From: Athripsodes cinereus
Taxonomy: Eukaryota; Arthropoda; Insecta; Trichoptera; Leptoceridae
DNA length: 64,000 bases
Direction: 5' to 3'
Assembly (NCBI GenBank): GCA_947579605.1
Contig: OX388328.1
Span: 11,139,684-11,203,683, forward strand
The notes beneath the pieces were generated by a model. The model worked only from the letters and a program-made list of their open reading frames with translations. It did not search any database and was not told the DNA's origin. This document shows positions 8,943 through 20,334 of the stretch, piece after piece. A program made the position numbers and the translations under genes. Numbering within the stretch: position 1 is the stretch's first letter; every line of letters starts with the position of its first letter.

Positions 8943-11274
8943 TGTGATGAAATGAATATATACAAGACGGTGTATATTATTTTTATATACCTAGATCGTA
9001 TATTTGTAGTAGGTAATTAATTTGGGAATGAGGCAATCTCAAGTGGTTGTTGAACACAACTATCTATGTAGGGGACAGAGACAGGTATATTTCGGTGTGT
9101 GTCAGGAAGAGATGGATGTAGTTTTTTTTTGTTGCTTTGGGTCGACATTTTCAGGGTCTGAAGACAGAGTACTTATTACTCTTGGCAGTTTAGTTTTGAA
9201 TCCAGAGGGAGGTGGGACTGAATCATATTAATATCTGTGTTTGAATTCGACATCTTTTAATATTTTTATTTACCCACCTTCGTAGTTATTAAAACATTAT
9301 TTTTTAGTGATATTTCCACAATTGGGAATATATAAAGATCATCCTAAATTACTTTTAATTAGCATTTAAAATCCGTGATGCTGCCAGCTGTCTAAGATAA
9401 GATTTTCTTTTAATATTATTAATTTATTATTTATATCTAGGTGTTAGGATACTCTCAGGATGTCTGTTGTCTACAAGGCAATATTTGTACTCAAGGATTT
9501 ATTATTTTACGGATTTTGAAAACGAAGGAATTATGTGTTATATGTACATTTATTTTCAGTATTATTGTATGTATGTATGTACCTGTGGCTGATTTTATAT
9601 AGCGCGGTCCGACACATCTAGAACTAGACTAATAACAGTGGCGCACCGCTCTACCCAATATTATACTTTTATTTAATTTACTTTACCATAACGATGGAGT
9701 ATACAGTTTGAAGAGGAGTTATATGTTGAGAAGGATATTATTTGATTATTAATTTAATTACATATTTTATCGTCGAATGTCATTTGTATTCTACGAACTT
9801 ACTGGATTTTTCTACTTGTTCAACATGCTGTAATTGCTGCGATATCATGGAAGGAACAAATTTGATATTTTGCATGACACTAATCATAAGTAATATTTAT
9901 GTATTTATTGGTCTTAATATATTTTTATTTGACTTACATGATACCTAAATTCACCTCACCATAAATATGTAGTCTTTTATAGCTAAATCTTGTCGAGATT
10001 ACCTTATGGATATGGATCCCTTCTGCCTATCGACACTAGACTAGCTACCTTGTGTCTATAGTGTGGGTTTGATCTATTCGTAACCACATATTTATCATTA
10101 TTATTATACAATTATGCACGAGACGTATTATGTACTTTGTAGAAACATATACTATATACTAACAATTCCAGTCCTAATCCTGCTTCGAAATGTAGGTGTA
10201 CCGTTAGCAAGCCCTGCTCCTATCTCTTCGATTCAGCTTTTGAGACAAGGGTCAATGCGGGTCTTGCCCCGTTTCCCACCAGGGTCCTAGACAAAGCTTC
10301 TTAACATATATTTATAATTATTCTTATTATATATAGCTGCACGTTCTAATGAGTATACATATTATATATTATTTTATATATCCGGGTGTAGTTTAGTGCA
10401 CACGGGCTCAAAATGCGGCATGGGACAGTTTGAGACGTGAGGGAGCGGAGGCGGCGCTCCTTCAGCATGGACACAGCATGCTTTTCATGCACTAACATGG
10501 TAGTTAGTCTCTGAAAATGATGTCATAGCAATTGTGTTGAAATTTAATTAATATTCAAAAGTAATAAGGTAATGTTTTGGGGTGCGCCACTGTCCTTTAC
10601 GACGCAACGAATTAGTAGGTATGTTTTAGAACATATGTACATACATTGGTTATAGGTACTATGAAATGGTTACCTTATGTAGGGACATAGATCGGCAACC
10701 AGTTACCATACAACATTCTCGTAATGATATAGAATAATATTATTTGAATTTTATGTTATAATGATTGTTAAGTTGTATTTTATGTCTTACTGTGCACTAC
10801 TTTTATTATGTTATTTTACAGTATCTCAAGGTAAGTGATCTGACGTCAAAGTTGATCTCAGAGTTAATATGTATCATAATTCATGTTTAAATTGTTTTAT
10901 TGATTTTGTGATTTTGTTGTTCTTTTTGATTATTGAAATGTATATTTCAGGTGACTTATTTTGCGTTTTTAAAAATACACAACGTAGGTAAAATTATCGT
11001 CAAAACACAACGTACTGGGTCCAAATCTATGAAAATAGTTAATAGATAAATCGAGACGATCACGAAAGGCCAAAATTCGTTAATTAATTCAATTAGGAAT
11101 GCGATATTTCGTACGTATATTTGCAACAATGCGAAAATTCATACAATTCTTAGCTAGCTGAATAGGGTTGTCACTTCTAGTTTGGGAATCAATTATTACA
11201 GTAGGTATAGTTTAGAAGCTAGGATGTTGCAAATTCGGAGCTTAGAATGGTTTGAAATAGGTAGGATCATCACA
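8943..11274 (+). repeat. 5' LTR (2,332 bp)
   Basis: This LTR has the same length as the 3' copy and every stretch I compared was identical, with no indel between the ends. It is unusually long for an insect LTR. A TATA-like ttatatatagctgcac lies near 10329, and acceptor-like and donor-like sites flank a 9-base segment near 10823-10831 (ttacag/tatctcaag/gtaagt). The small frames at 9022 and 9742 are repeated in the other LTR and have no recognisable motif. Confidence 0.9.
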
Positions 11275-13704
11275 AATGGTGCCTTGGACCAGAATATTAT
11301 GTCTGTCATTGCAGACATAAACTGGGTTTTTACGGAGTAGAAGTGGGTTTTGGGTTTGCGATGATAAATAACTAAAATCATGAATATTGGAGGGGGGGAG
11401 TAGCATAAATGGGTTTTGAGGAGTAGAACTGGGTTATGGACAGAGGAATGTGTTTGGTTTTTGAGGGGAGGAATAAAATCTATACTTAGTAGATGTAGTG
11501 AGAAAATTGGTTGATGATTTTTACTTCGAGAACCGCGGGTTGGTTATCCATGGATTATAGTGTTAGTCGAATTAGGCAACATGATATTATATTTATGTTT
11601 GTCTATCTATAGGTATATATCTTACATTATACATAAGAATGGTGAACCCTTAAGAGTTCATTTGGAATTATGTCCTTATGAATAGTTCTTTAGTTTATTC
11701 AATAATGTATATAGGTACCAAAAATATGTACTTTCATAAGTAGATTGGGTGTTAGAAAAATGGAATATTATATTCCCAAGTAGACTTGTAAACATGGGTA
11801 TTATGTATGCGAAGTGTATTTTATGTATATGGGTATATGACTAGAGTTTTTAGGATTTTTAGATATTGTAGTATTTGAGTAAAATGGATAAATAATAGGT
11901 ATATAGTTTGATGTTAGTTATATGTACCAAGTGGATGTTTGTTAGGGACAAGAATTGTACCTAATTATAATAGGTATTATTATTTCATGAGGGATATGGT
12001 CTTAACATTTTACAGTATTTGTAAGTTAAGTGTTTTGTTTTTAAACTTTAGAATTCTGTCAAGTTAATTATTTGGGGTGTGAAATAAAGTTATTATCGGG
12101 GTAAGAATGGTGAATATATTATTGAGTTGGAAATAATATTAGACCAGAGTTTATGAGTATCTGATAACATACATAATACAATATATGCATGGAGCGGATG
12201 AGAAGGCGATAGCCGAATGATTATTGATTATGATTACGGTTATATGTTAAACGGTTAGCTGGAAGAAATTACAGGCTAGGGGGGGGGGGGAATGATCGGC
12301 TAAGAGTGGAGACAGTCTACACGGAAAGTATACTCTTTAAAACCAGGAGGGGCATTCCAGGATCTTGAGTTTTAGGAAACGTTGGAACTCTTGGTATACC
12401 CTGAAAGGTGGTATCTATCATTTCAAAATTGAGGACAAGAGAATACTCATTTATGAAAATATTCTAAGAAGAAAAAAGGACTGGTGTTCGCTGATATAAC
12501 ACATCATGTCTTCCAAATAGAGAAATAAGATGTACAACCTATAAATACTAAAATATTAATTAATACGTTATAATATTTAAAACCAAGAACGAGAGTGGAA
12601 ATAATATTATTACTGGAATGACAAAAAACTATAGTTTTAAATAAAGATGCAAGCAGATAGGTATAGGGATATTATAGTACCTAACGGGATGTATACGATC
12701 AGTGGTTGTTAAACTGTATGCCTGATATTGTGTTGTTGCTGAATGGAACAAAGAAACCTGAGACAAAGGGTATTAGGAATTATGCGTGCGCTAAAATGAG
12801 ATAATTATTTCAATTGAATATTTGTTGGTAGGATACCAACATGATTTACTTGCAAGAAACTTGGTGAAAAGTTTGGACAGCGATGATAGTAGTTTTATTG
12901 GAGGCCAGAAGGGTGATGTGATGAGATTATGTAGCATTGGATCCTCTCTGTTAACCCAAAAGAGAGTGGTGTACAATAACATAAATCGCTGAAGAGAAGT
13001 AATTTGATAAGAAAGTACAACGCTATGATGTAACAGTTTGAGAATCGATTGTGAATCTATCGAAGTCACAAATGGAATAAACTATTTAATGTGTTATAAT
13101 TTTAAAATTGTGGTGTCAAATATTATAATAATATTATTCAATAGTGTTAGAGTGAAGATGTGAACTATAAAGTGTTTAGTTATTATTATTTTACAAGTGG
13201 AACGAATATTATGATATGTGCATATGGAGTTACAATTGTGTGTATTATATTTAGTTGTGTGTGTGATAGTTTTGAAATAGATAAGTGTTTTTTTTTCAGG
13301 ACTTTTGAAATGAATGAGGAAGATTTATTTATATATACTTAATATGTAGGTATATACATTAGGTGACTGTTATAATTCTACTTACCTATTATAGAATAAC
13401 ATATTGGGATGTATTATGTAGATATTGTCAATGCAACTCGTTTAAATATTGTGTCATGTATCTTATATGCGTGAATGTGCGTAAACACATTGAGGGAGGG
13501 GTTCCCACCACTTACCCCTGGATGTTCAAGAACATAGTACGTTATCTTCCTCTTAATTATTTGTGGTATTATTATGGGTGATTTATTTTAGGTACGTAAT
13601 TATAGGTATTTTGAGTTAGCTGTTCGCGTTTGAAATTATTTAGGCACATTGTCAACATATTATCACGAATTTTGTTGGTTAGCTGGAGGATGTTGCACTA
13701 CTTG

Positions 13705-13885
13705 TAGAATTATGTGGCTTGATCACGTGGATCGAATTCTTATGGACGGCCGCGTGTTGTGTGGGAGAAATCGGTATGCTTTGTGTGGGAAATTGTAAGG
13801 CAGTGATGGAGGCGAGGGATGTGTGCCAAGATAGAAGGATTTGTCGTTTGGTTCTCTCTGTCTACCCCATCTGAGACGCAGCGTG
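13705..13885 (+). mobile_element. RTE-like fragment carried inside the LTR element
   Basis: Reading the plus strand with frame changes gives MWLDHVDRILMDGRV, then EARDVCQDRRICR and VLSVYPI, followed by cgcagcgtgatggt. This aligns with the C-terminal EAKDVCKDRRKWRSILSAYP and the gcgtgatggta tail of the copy at 33865-34525, so it is a diverged non-LTR end within the LTR interior. Confidence 0.6.
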
Positions 13886-13909
13886 ATGGTGCTGAGAGAT
13901 GAATGGTTA

Positions 13910-14150
13910 TTTAGGATGGGTTGCCGGTGGAGAGTTGGTCTCCCACTTTCTTCCGTGAGTTTTCGGGTGTCCTGTGGGAGGACGGGTGTTCTAGAAAATT
14001 AAGACATTTAGCATCTTGGATACAATGAGGTTTGCCGCCGTTTTGAATGTCTTGAATTTGTGTCGGTACGGAGAGGACGATTTGCGTATCTATTGTGTGC
14101 TGCAGGACTACTGGCTGCATCGGCAAAGGAATCATGGATATGAGACATCT
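13910..14150 (-). repeat. ~250-bp interspersed family, copy inside LTR element
   Basis: Shows gagttggtctcccac, gtgagttttcgggtgtcc, gacgggtgttctagaaaatt and tttgccgccgttttgaatgtc, in the same order as the minus-orientation copy at 36380-36650. Its presence inside the LTR interior shows the family was already spread when this element formed. Confidence 0.65.
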
Positions 14151-14661
14151 GGCGAGTAATACAAGATTGGTGTTACCAGCAAATTGGATCACCCTGAAGA
14201 ATGCATATATGGACTATAGGGAACCACAAGTACTATGGATAATTATAATGATGTGTGAATATGATCACATGAAACGAATTTTAACAAAATGCAACTTGGA
14301 TATTTAAGTATTGGGATAAACTTGTTATTACTATTTTATGTTCTATAGATGTGATGACTTAAAATAATAACAAAACTCGAAATAATAAAATATAACAGAA
14401 TATTAAAATATTATGTTATGTTGGGACAATAATATTGAACGAGAATTTCTCAAGTGGACGCATCGGTGTGTTATGTGCATGCATGTATTATTATTATTGA
14501 TGACTTGAATAGAGGAGCACAGCTGACGAGGTACCTACGACCTATCGGAATATACAGTGGCGGACTCGAAAGTTGGAATTAAATAATTATGAAAAATAAT
14601 TAGAAAGTAAATAATTGTTTGTGAGATAATGCCTCATCCATTTTGTCTTCAGCATGATCTC

Positions 14662-14670
14662 AAGGGGGGG
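14662..14670 (+). other. Polypurine tract of the LTR element
   Basis: The sequence aaggggggg ends two bases before the 3' LTR (tgtgatga at 14673). This is the expected place for the plus-strand primer of LTR retroelement reverse transcription, and it sets the element's orientation. Confidence 0.75.
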
Positions 14671-14672
14671 TA

Positions 14673-17004
14673 TGTGATGAAATGAATATATACAAGACGG
14701 TGTATATTATTTTTATATACCTAGATCGTATATTTGTAGTAGGTAATTAATTTGGGAATGAGGCAATCTCAAGTGGTTGTTGAACACAACTATCTATGTA
14801 GGGGACAGAGACAGGTATATTTCGGTGTGTGTCAGGAAGAGATGGATGTAGTTTTTTTTTGTTGCTTTGGGTCGACATTTTCAGGGTCTGAAGACAGAGT
14901 ACTTATTACTCTTGGCAGTTTAGTTTTGAATCCAGAGGGAGGTGGGACTGAATCATATTAATATCTGTGTTTGAATTCGACATCTTTTAATATTTTTATT
15001 TACCCACCTTCGTAGTTATTAAAACATTATTTTTTAGTGATATTTCCACAATTGGGAATATATAAAGATCATCCTAAATTACTTTTAATTAGCATTTAAA
15101 ATCCGTGATGCTGCCAGCTGTCTAAGATAAGATTTTCTTTTAATATTATTAATTTATTATTTATATCTAGGTGTTAGGATACTCTCAGGATGTCTGTTGT
15201 CTACAAGGCAATATTTGTACTCAAGGATTTATTATTTTACGGATTTTGAAAACGAAGGAATTATGTGTTATATGTACATTTATTTTCAGTATTATTGTAT
15301 GTATGTATGTACCTGTGGCTGATTTTATATAGCGCGGTCCGACACATCTAGAACTAGACTAATAACAGTGGCGCACCGCTCTACCCAATATTATACTTTT
15401 ATTTAATTTACTTTACCATAACGATGGAGTATACAGTTTGAAGAGGAGTTATATGTTGAGAAGGATATTATTTGATTATTAATTTAATTACATATTTTAT
15501 CGTCGAATGTCATTTGTATTCTACGAACTTACTGGATTTTTCTACTTGTTCAACATGCTGTAATTGCTGCGATATCATGGAAGGAACAAATTTGATATTT
15601 TGCATGACACTAATCATAAGTAATATTTATGTATTTATTGGTCTTAATATATTTTTATTTGACTTACATGATACCTAAATTCACCTCACCATAAATATGT
15701 AGTCTTTTATAGCTAAATCTTGTCGAGATTACCTTATGGATATGGATCCCTTCTGCCTATCGACACTAGACTAGCTACCTTGTGTCTATAGTGTGGGTTT
15801 GATCTATTCGTAACCACATATTTATCATTATTATTATACAATTATGCACGAGACGTATTATGTACTTTGTAGAAACATATACTATATACTAACAATTCCA
15901 GTCCTAATCCTGCTTCGAAATGTAGGTGTACCGTTAGCAAGCCCTGCTCCTATCTCTTCGATTCAGCTTTTGAGACAAGGGTCAATGCGGGTCTTGCCCC
16001 GTTTCCCACCAGGGTCCTAGACAAAGCTTCTTAACATATATTTATAATTATTCTTATTATATATAGCTGCACGTTCTAATGAGTATACATATTATATATT
16101 ATTTTATATATCCGGGTGTAGTTTAGTGCACACGGGCTCAAAATGCGGCATGGGACAGTTTGAGACGTGAGGGAGCGGAGGCGGCGCTCCTTCAGCATGG
16201 ACACAGCATGCTTTTCATGCACTAACATGGTAGTTAGTCTCTGAAAATGATGTCATAGCAATTGTGTTGAAATTTAATTAATATTCAAAAGTAATAAGGT
16301 AATGTTTTGGGGTGCGCCACTGTCCTTTACGACGCAACGAATTAGTAGGTATGTTTTAGAACATATGTACATACATTGGTTATAGGTACTATGAAATGGT
16401 TACCTTATGTAGGGACATAGATCGGCAACCAGTTACCATACAACATTCTCGTAATGATATAGAATAATATTATTTGAATTTTATGTTATAATGATTGTTA
16501 AGTTGTATTTTATGTCTTACTGTGCACTACTTTTATTATGTTATTTTACAGTATCTCAAGGTAAGTGATCTGACGTCAAAGTTGATCTCAGAGTTAATAT
16601 GTATCATAATTCATGTTTAAATTGTTTTATTGATTTTGTGATTTTGTTGTTCTTTTTGATTATTGAAATGTATATTTCAGGTGACTTATTTTGCGTTTTT
16701 AAAAATACACAACGTAGGTAAAATTATCGTCAAAACACAACGTACTGGGTCCAAATCTATGAAAATAGTTAATAGATAAATCGAGACGATCACGAAAGGC
16801 CAAAATTCGTTAATTAATTCAATTAGGAATGCGATATTTCGTACGTATATTTGCAACAATGCGAAAATTCATACAATTCTTAGCTAGCTGAATAGGGTTG
16901 TCACTTCTAGTTTGGGAATCAATTATTACAGTAGGTATAGTTTAGAAGCTAGGATGTTGCAAATTCGGAGCTTAGAATGGTTTGAAATAGGTAGGATCAT
17001 CACA
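14673..17004 (+). repeat. 3' LTR (2,332 bp)
   Basis: Direct copy of 8943-11274 at a constant 5730-base offset, ending ggatcatcaca before the TTAT duplication. The two LTRs of a retroelement are identical at insertion. Their apparent identity here means few or no substitutions since then. Confidence 0.9.
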
Positions 17005-17270
17005 TTATGTCAATAATTAATTATGTGATTAAGCTAATCTATAATATGTGTATAACGTTGGGTTATTGTACATTCTGTGTTTCTAACCTAAAAAAAAATA
17101 TAAAATATTTTTGTTATTTTGGCGTGGTGTTGTACCTTGGACATAGCAAATGCGTTGTACCTCGAACATGTCCAAGGTACAACACGTCTGCCCCGCATAT
17201 TGTGTGTAGTTTAATAACTCTAAAAAAAATAAAACTAATAGCTTTAACTTGTTCCAGGTAATCTTTTAAT

Positions 17271-19241
17271 ATGCCTCGTAGTAAAAAGGGAGTGAAGAGG
17301 GTTCGCCCGGATGTTGAAAAAATACAAAGTGCGATCCGAATGATAAAGGAACAAAAATTTACTCTTTATAAAGTTGCAAAACTAACTGGGTTATCCAGAA
17401 GCACTATAAGAAGGCATGTTCATCATTTTGAAAATGCTGGTAAAGAAGCCGGCACCCTTCATGAAAATTTAGCTTCAAAGAAAGTTTTTAACGAGGCAGA
17501 AGAGCATATGTTACTGCAATATATAAAAGAGGCTGCATCTTTGCAGTATGGCCTCACATTAAAAAGTGTGCGTGAACTGGCGTACAATTTTGCTAAAGAA
17601 AACAAAAAAAAATATCCTCTGTGTTGGGATAAGAACCAAAGAGCTGGAAAATATTGGTTACGCCTCTTTCGAGCAAAATACAAACTTGAAATATCGCTTC
17701 GCAAACCAGAAGCTACAAGCTTGGCCCGATCTACAGCTTTTAATAGGACTAATGTGGCATTGACATTTGAAAATTACAAATTGGCTCTGGCCAAATGTAC
17801 CAGCTCCTTGCCGGCTGTAAATATATGGAACTGCGATGAAAGCGGATTATCAACTGTTCACGTTCCCCCAAAAATTTTGGCTTCAAGAGGAGTTAAGCAA
17901 GTTGGCTCTATGACAAGTGCTGAAAGAGGCACAAATGTAACAATTATTGCAGCAATAAATGCTGGTGGTGGTTTTATTCCACCTATGCTAATTTTTCCGC
18001 GCGTAAATTTCAAGGATTTTATGCTTAATGGAGCTCCACCTGGAACATGTGGTGGTGCTAACCCATCTGGATGGTCAAATGAAAGACTCTTTACAGTTTT
18101 TTTTAAACATTTTCTTCAATATGCGAAACCATCAAAAGAGTCTCCTTGCATTTTACTAATGGATAATCATGAAAGCCATATATCTATCCCTGTGATCGAA
18201 CTCGCAAAAGATAATGGTGTGATTCTGGTGACCTTCCATCCTCATACAAGTCACAAAATGCAACCACTGGACAGAACTGTATTTGGGCCTTTTAAAAAAT
18301 ATTACAACATTGCTATGAATGAATTTATGGTGACGCCAGGAAATGTGGGAAAGCCTGTAACTATCTATGATATCGCTCAATTGGTAGGAAAAGCTTTTCC
18401 TTTAGCTTTCACACCTACCAACATAATGAAAGGGTTTCAGGTTACAGGATTTGTCCCGCTTAATGAAAATATATTCCAAGATTATGAATTTTCGCCATCG
18501 GATGTTACTGATCGCCCTTTTCCAATTGAAATTGGTGAAAACATTGTTACCCAAGGTGGTTCTCAATTTCTTGAATCTATTGCCTCAACTTCAACAGCCA
18601 TCACTTCTCAAAGGGAGATGAATATTTTAGAAAATTCACAAGTGTCGACATTATCTACTATTGTTTCACCTTCTATGATAAGGCCTCACCCAAAAGCTGC
18701 CCCACGCAAAAACAATCGCCAGGGGCGAGAAAAGGGTCGATCACGAATTCTGACAGATACACCCGAGAAAATAAGAATCGAGGCTATACAGAAAACCAAG
18801 TTGGCCAAAAATAAAACTAAGATTAAAAAAACTAATAATTGTCCTAAAAAAGTTTCTGCTGTCAAGAAAAAAGTATTGGTGAGTTCCGATTCTTCATCAG
18901 CAGAATCATCGGTTGACGATTTTTCACTGCACGACTCCAGCGATTCTGAGGGACTAGATGAATTTGAATCTACACTGAATTCAGAATATCAAGTGGGGGA
19001 TTTTGTAATTTTTCTTTATGAAGGAGAATATTTTCCAGGAAAGATCCTAGAAATAAACATGGATGGAGCCAAAATCAGTTCAATGCAAAAATCTTTGAAG
19101 AGTTGGAAATGGCCAAAGAATACTGATTCATTCAATTATTGTTGGGATGACATAATCCAGAAAATTCTACCTCCTGAAAAATGTCACTCTAAAAGAGATA
19201 TTTATCAAGTTAAGGAAATGGTCAAGTATTGGGGTGATTAG
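17271..19241 (+). CDS. pogo/Tigger/Jerky-type DDE transposase, 656 aa
   Basis: Uninterrupted frame from ATG to TAG. Residues ~8-55 form a psq/CENP-B-type helix-turn-helix (DVEKIQSAIRMIKEQKFTLY ... AKLTGLSRSTIRRHVHHF). A second DNA-binding segment follows (~70-150). The DDE_1 catalytic domain spans ~180-390. Candidate acids are Asp189 (IWNCDESG), Asp298 (ILLMDNHESH) and Asp334 (HKMQPLDR), with 35 residues between the last two (DD35D). The C-terminus is Lys-rich (~515-570), then Ser/Asp/Glu-rich, ending in a short domain with several Trp. It would bind the element's ends and cut and paste DNA in the nucleus. All motifs look intact, so the enzyme may be active. Jerky- and Tigger-like proteins in animals share this layout. 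Domestication is not indicated, because the terminal repeats are still in place. The start at 17271 follows a good acceptor and is the first ATG in frame. Confidence 0.92.
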   Translation: MPRSKKGVKRVRPDVEKIQSAIRMIKEQKFTLYKVAKLTGLSRSTIRRHVHHFENAGKEAGTLHENLASKKVFNEAEEHMLLQYIKEAASLQYGLTLKSVRELAYNFAKENKKKYPLCWDKNQRAGKYWLRLFRAKYKLEISLRKPEATSLARSTAFNRTNVALTFENYKLALAKCTSSLPAVNIWNCDESGLSTVHVPPKILASRGVKQVGSMTSAERGTNVTIIAAINAGGGFIPPMLIFPRVNFKDFMLNGAPPGTCGGANPSGWSNERLFTVFFKHFLQYAKPSKESPCILLMDNHESHISIPVIELAKDNGVILVTFHPHTSHKMQPLDRTVFGPFKKYYNIAMNEFMVTPGNVGKPVTIYDIAQLVGKAFPLAFTPTNIMKGFQVTGFVPLNENIFQDYEFSPSDVTDRPFPIEIGENIVTQGGSQFLESIASTSTAITSQREMNILENSQVSTLSTIVSPSMIRPHPKAAPRKNNRQGREKGRSRILTDTPEKIRIEAIQKTKLAKNKTKIKKTNNCPKKVSAVKKKVLVSSDSSSAESSVDDFSLHDSSDSEGLDEFESTLNSEYQVGDFVIFLYEGEYFPGKILEINMDGAKISSMQKSLKSWKWPKNTDSFNYCWDDIIQKILPPEKCHSKRDIYQVKEMVKYWGD

Positions 19242-19733
19242 GTAGACATAATTGTGGTTGTATTGTTAAAAATAATTCATTTTATTCATTTGTTTACATA
19301 TATACCTAATTATTATTCAGATAATTAGGGTTTATGGTTATTACAATTATGGAAAAGTTGTTCTTTTTTAATAAAAATATATTTTTGAATGCTTTTATTA
19401 TTGTAACTAATGTAACCAGTGAATGTAATAAAGTTGTTTTGAGTAAGCATACCTTGATGACCCTTTTATTATAATTTTCAAAATGTATGTCCAAGGTACA
19501 ACCTTCATATGTTCGAGGTACAATACCCTGTTGTACCTCGGACCTAAATCCACACTTGTTTATATAGCCTTATAGCACCATAAATATCGAGATATTTCAT
19601 TTCAAACATTTATCAAATCATGCTCAACAAATGCTATAATCAAACTAATAAGAGTTTTCGGTTTTATCTATAACCAGTAATTTATGAAAAATCAAAAACT
19701 GAAAATAGGTCCGAGGTACAACAGCTTCCCCTA

Positions 19734-20044
19734 CTTAATTAACACTTCATGACACGCATTTTATTGTTGGTGTATAGTATGCACCGCGACCTATAAGATC
19801 TATTATACTCCCATGACACACATACTATAATTATTTTTTTATGAATGATATAATAAATCACACTAATAAAAAATGAGTCCATGTATAGAATTATAGGTAT
19901 TCGGCTCTTCTGTTTAAGTTTTTCAGTGTCTTGTTAAAAGCGGGAATTTTTAAAATATCACACAAAGAATTTTTCACATTTTCTAGAGTAGTCATGGAAG
20001 ATCCCCGATTCAAATACCTAGTCCATCTTCATGACGTAAGCATA
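19734..20044 (-). other. Intron sequence with a partial ~250-bp family copy
   Basis: Mostly AT-rich intron right of the pogo element. From about 19905 to 20020 there is a weak minus-orientation match to the ~250-bp family (cttgttaaaagcgggaattttt; atttttcacattttctag). Confidence 0.4.
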
Positions 20045-20290
20045 TTGCTTACTGTGAAAGAATATAAGCTGTGATGGTTTGGTCATCACAGCTTATTATA
20101 GAAAGAATGACGAAGAGGGTGTATTTATATGAAAGACGGAGGTATGAGAAAGCGCAGAAATTCTCATGGACGGAGAATCTGGATAATTATGGAGGAAGCA
20201 AAAGAAGTGTGTAAGGACAGATCAATATGTCTTTCCGTTCTCTCTGCTTACCCCCACTTAGGGCACGGCGTGAGGAAATACATATATAGA
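20045..20290 (+). mobile_element. RTE-like non-LTR fragment
   Basis: Broken frames read ERMTKRVYLYERRYEKAQ, then EEAKEVCKDRSICLSVLSAY followed by PHLGHGVRKYI. They match the C-terminus of the copy at 33865-34525 (RMTKKIYLAER ... EAKDVCKDRRKWRSILSAYP). A tail of atagatagata follows. Frameshifted and dead. Confidence 0.75.
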
Positions 20291-20334
20291 TAGATAGAGA
20301 GTGTTTGCAAGGGTGAGGCAAAATGCAGACTAAT

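Larger units (their letters stand above)
11275..14672 (+). other. Non-coding interior of the LTR element
   Basis: It begins aatggtgccttggacc. A TGG two bases inside could mark a primer-binding site; the first seven bases (tggtgcc) would fit several tRNA ends, but the following bases do not match one I can name. A G-run (11-12 G) lies near 12280. The last third holds pieces of other repeats: an RTE-like 3' fragment (about 13705-13885) and a copy of the ~250-bp family (about 13910-14150). No retroviral-type ORF is present. Confidence 0.75.
8943..17004 (+). mobile_element. LTR retroelement with no recognisable gag/pol
   Basis: Two direct repeats of 2,332 bp (8943-11274 and 14673-17004, constant offset 5730) begin tgtgatga and end tcatcaca, an 8-bp terminal inverted repeat of the TG...CA type. 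TTAT flanks both sides (8939-8942 and 17005-17008), a 4-bp target duplication. A purine tract, aaggggggg, precedes the 3' LTR. The 3,398-bp interior has no frame above ~93 codons and none resembles gag, protease, RT or integrase. It is therefore non-autonomous, of the LARD type, mobilised by an unseen partner. Gypsy versus BEL/Pao cannot be decided without coding sequence. Orientation (+) follows the purine tract. Confidence 0.9.
8695..19731 (+). mobile_element. pogo-like DNA transposon, split by a nested LTR element
   Basis: Termini are ggggaaagtgttgtacct on the left and, as complement on the right, ggggaagctgttgtacct. Both are flanked by TA, the target duplication of the Tc1/mariner-pogo superfamily. 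Removing the nested LTR insertion (8943-17008) leaves an element of about 2.97 kb. It encodes a 656-codon transposase (17271-19241). Both ends carry extra copies of gtacct(t/c)(g)gac motifs. A good donor (aaaagtaagt at 8885-8894) and an acceptor (ttgttccag ending at 17257) suggest a 5' UTR intron of ~300 bp, into which the LTR element later inserted. The long intact frame points to recent arrival. It lies antisense in an ankyrin intron. Confidence 0.88.

Noticed and set aside
9022..9948. Small frames of 69 and 68 codons in the LTR (also at 14752 and 15472)
   Set aside because: They are duplicated only because the LTRs are. No motif or homology to retroviral proteins is visible.
11275..11300. 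Primer-binding site for a named tRNA
   Set aside because: TGG lies two bases inside the LTR, but only about seven bases fit any tRNA end I know, too few to assign.
17271..19241. Domesticated transposase host gene
   Set aside because: Terminal repeats and TA duplication still surround it, so it is simplest as an active or recent transposon gene.
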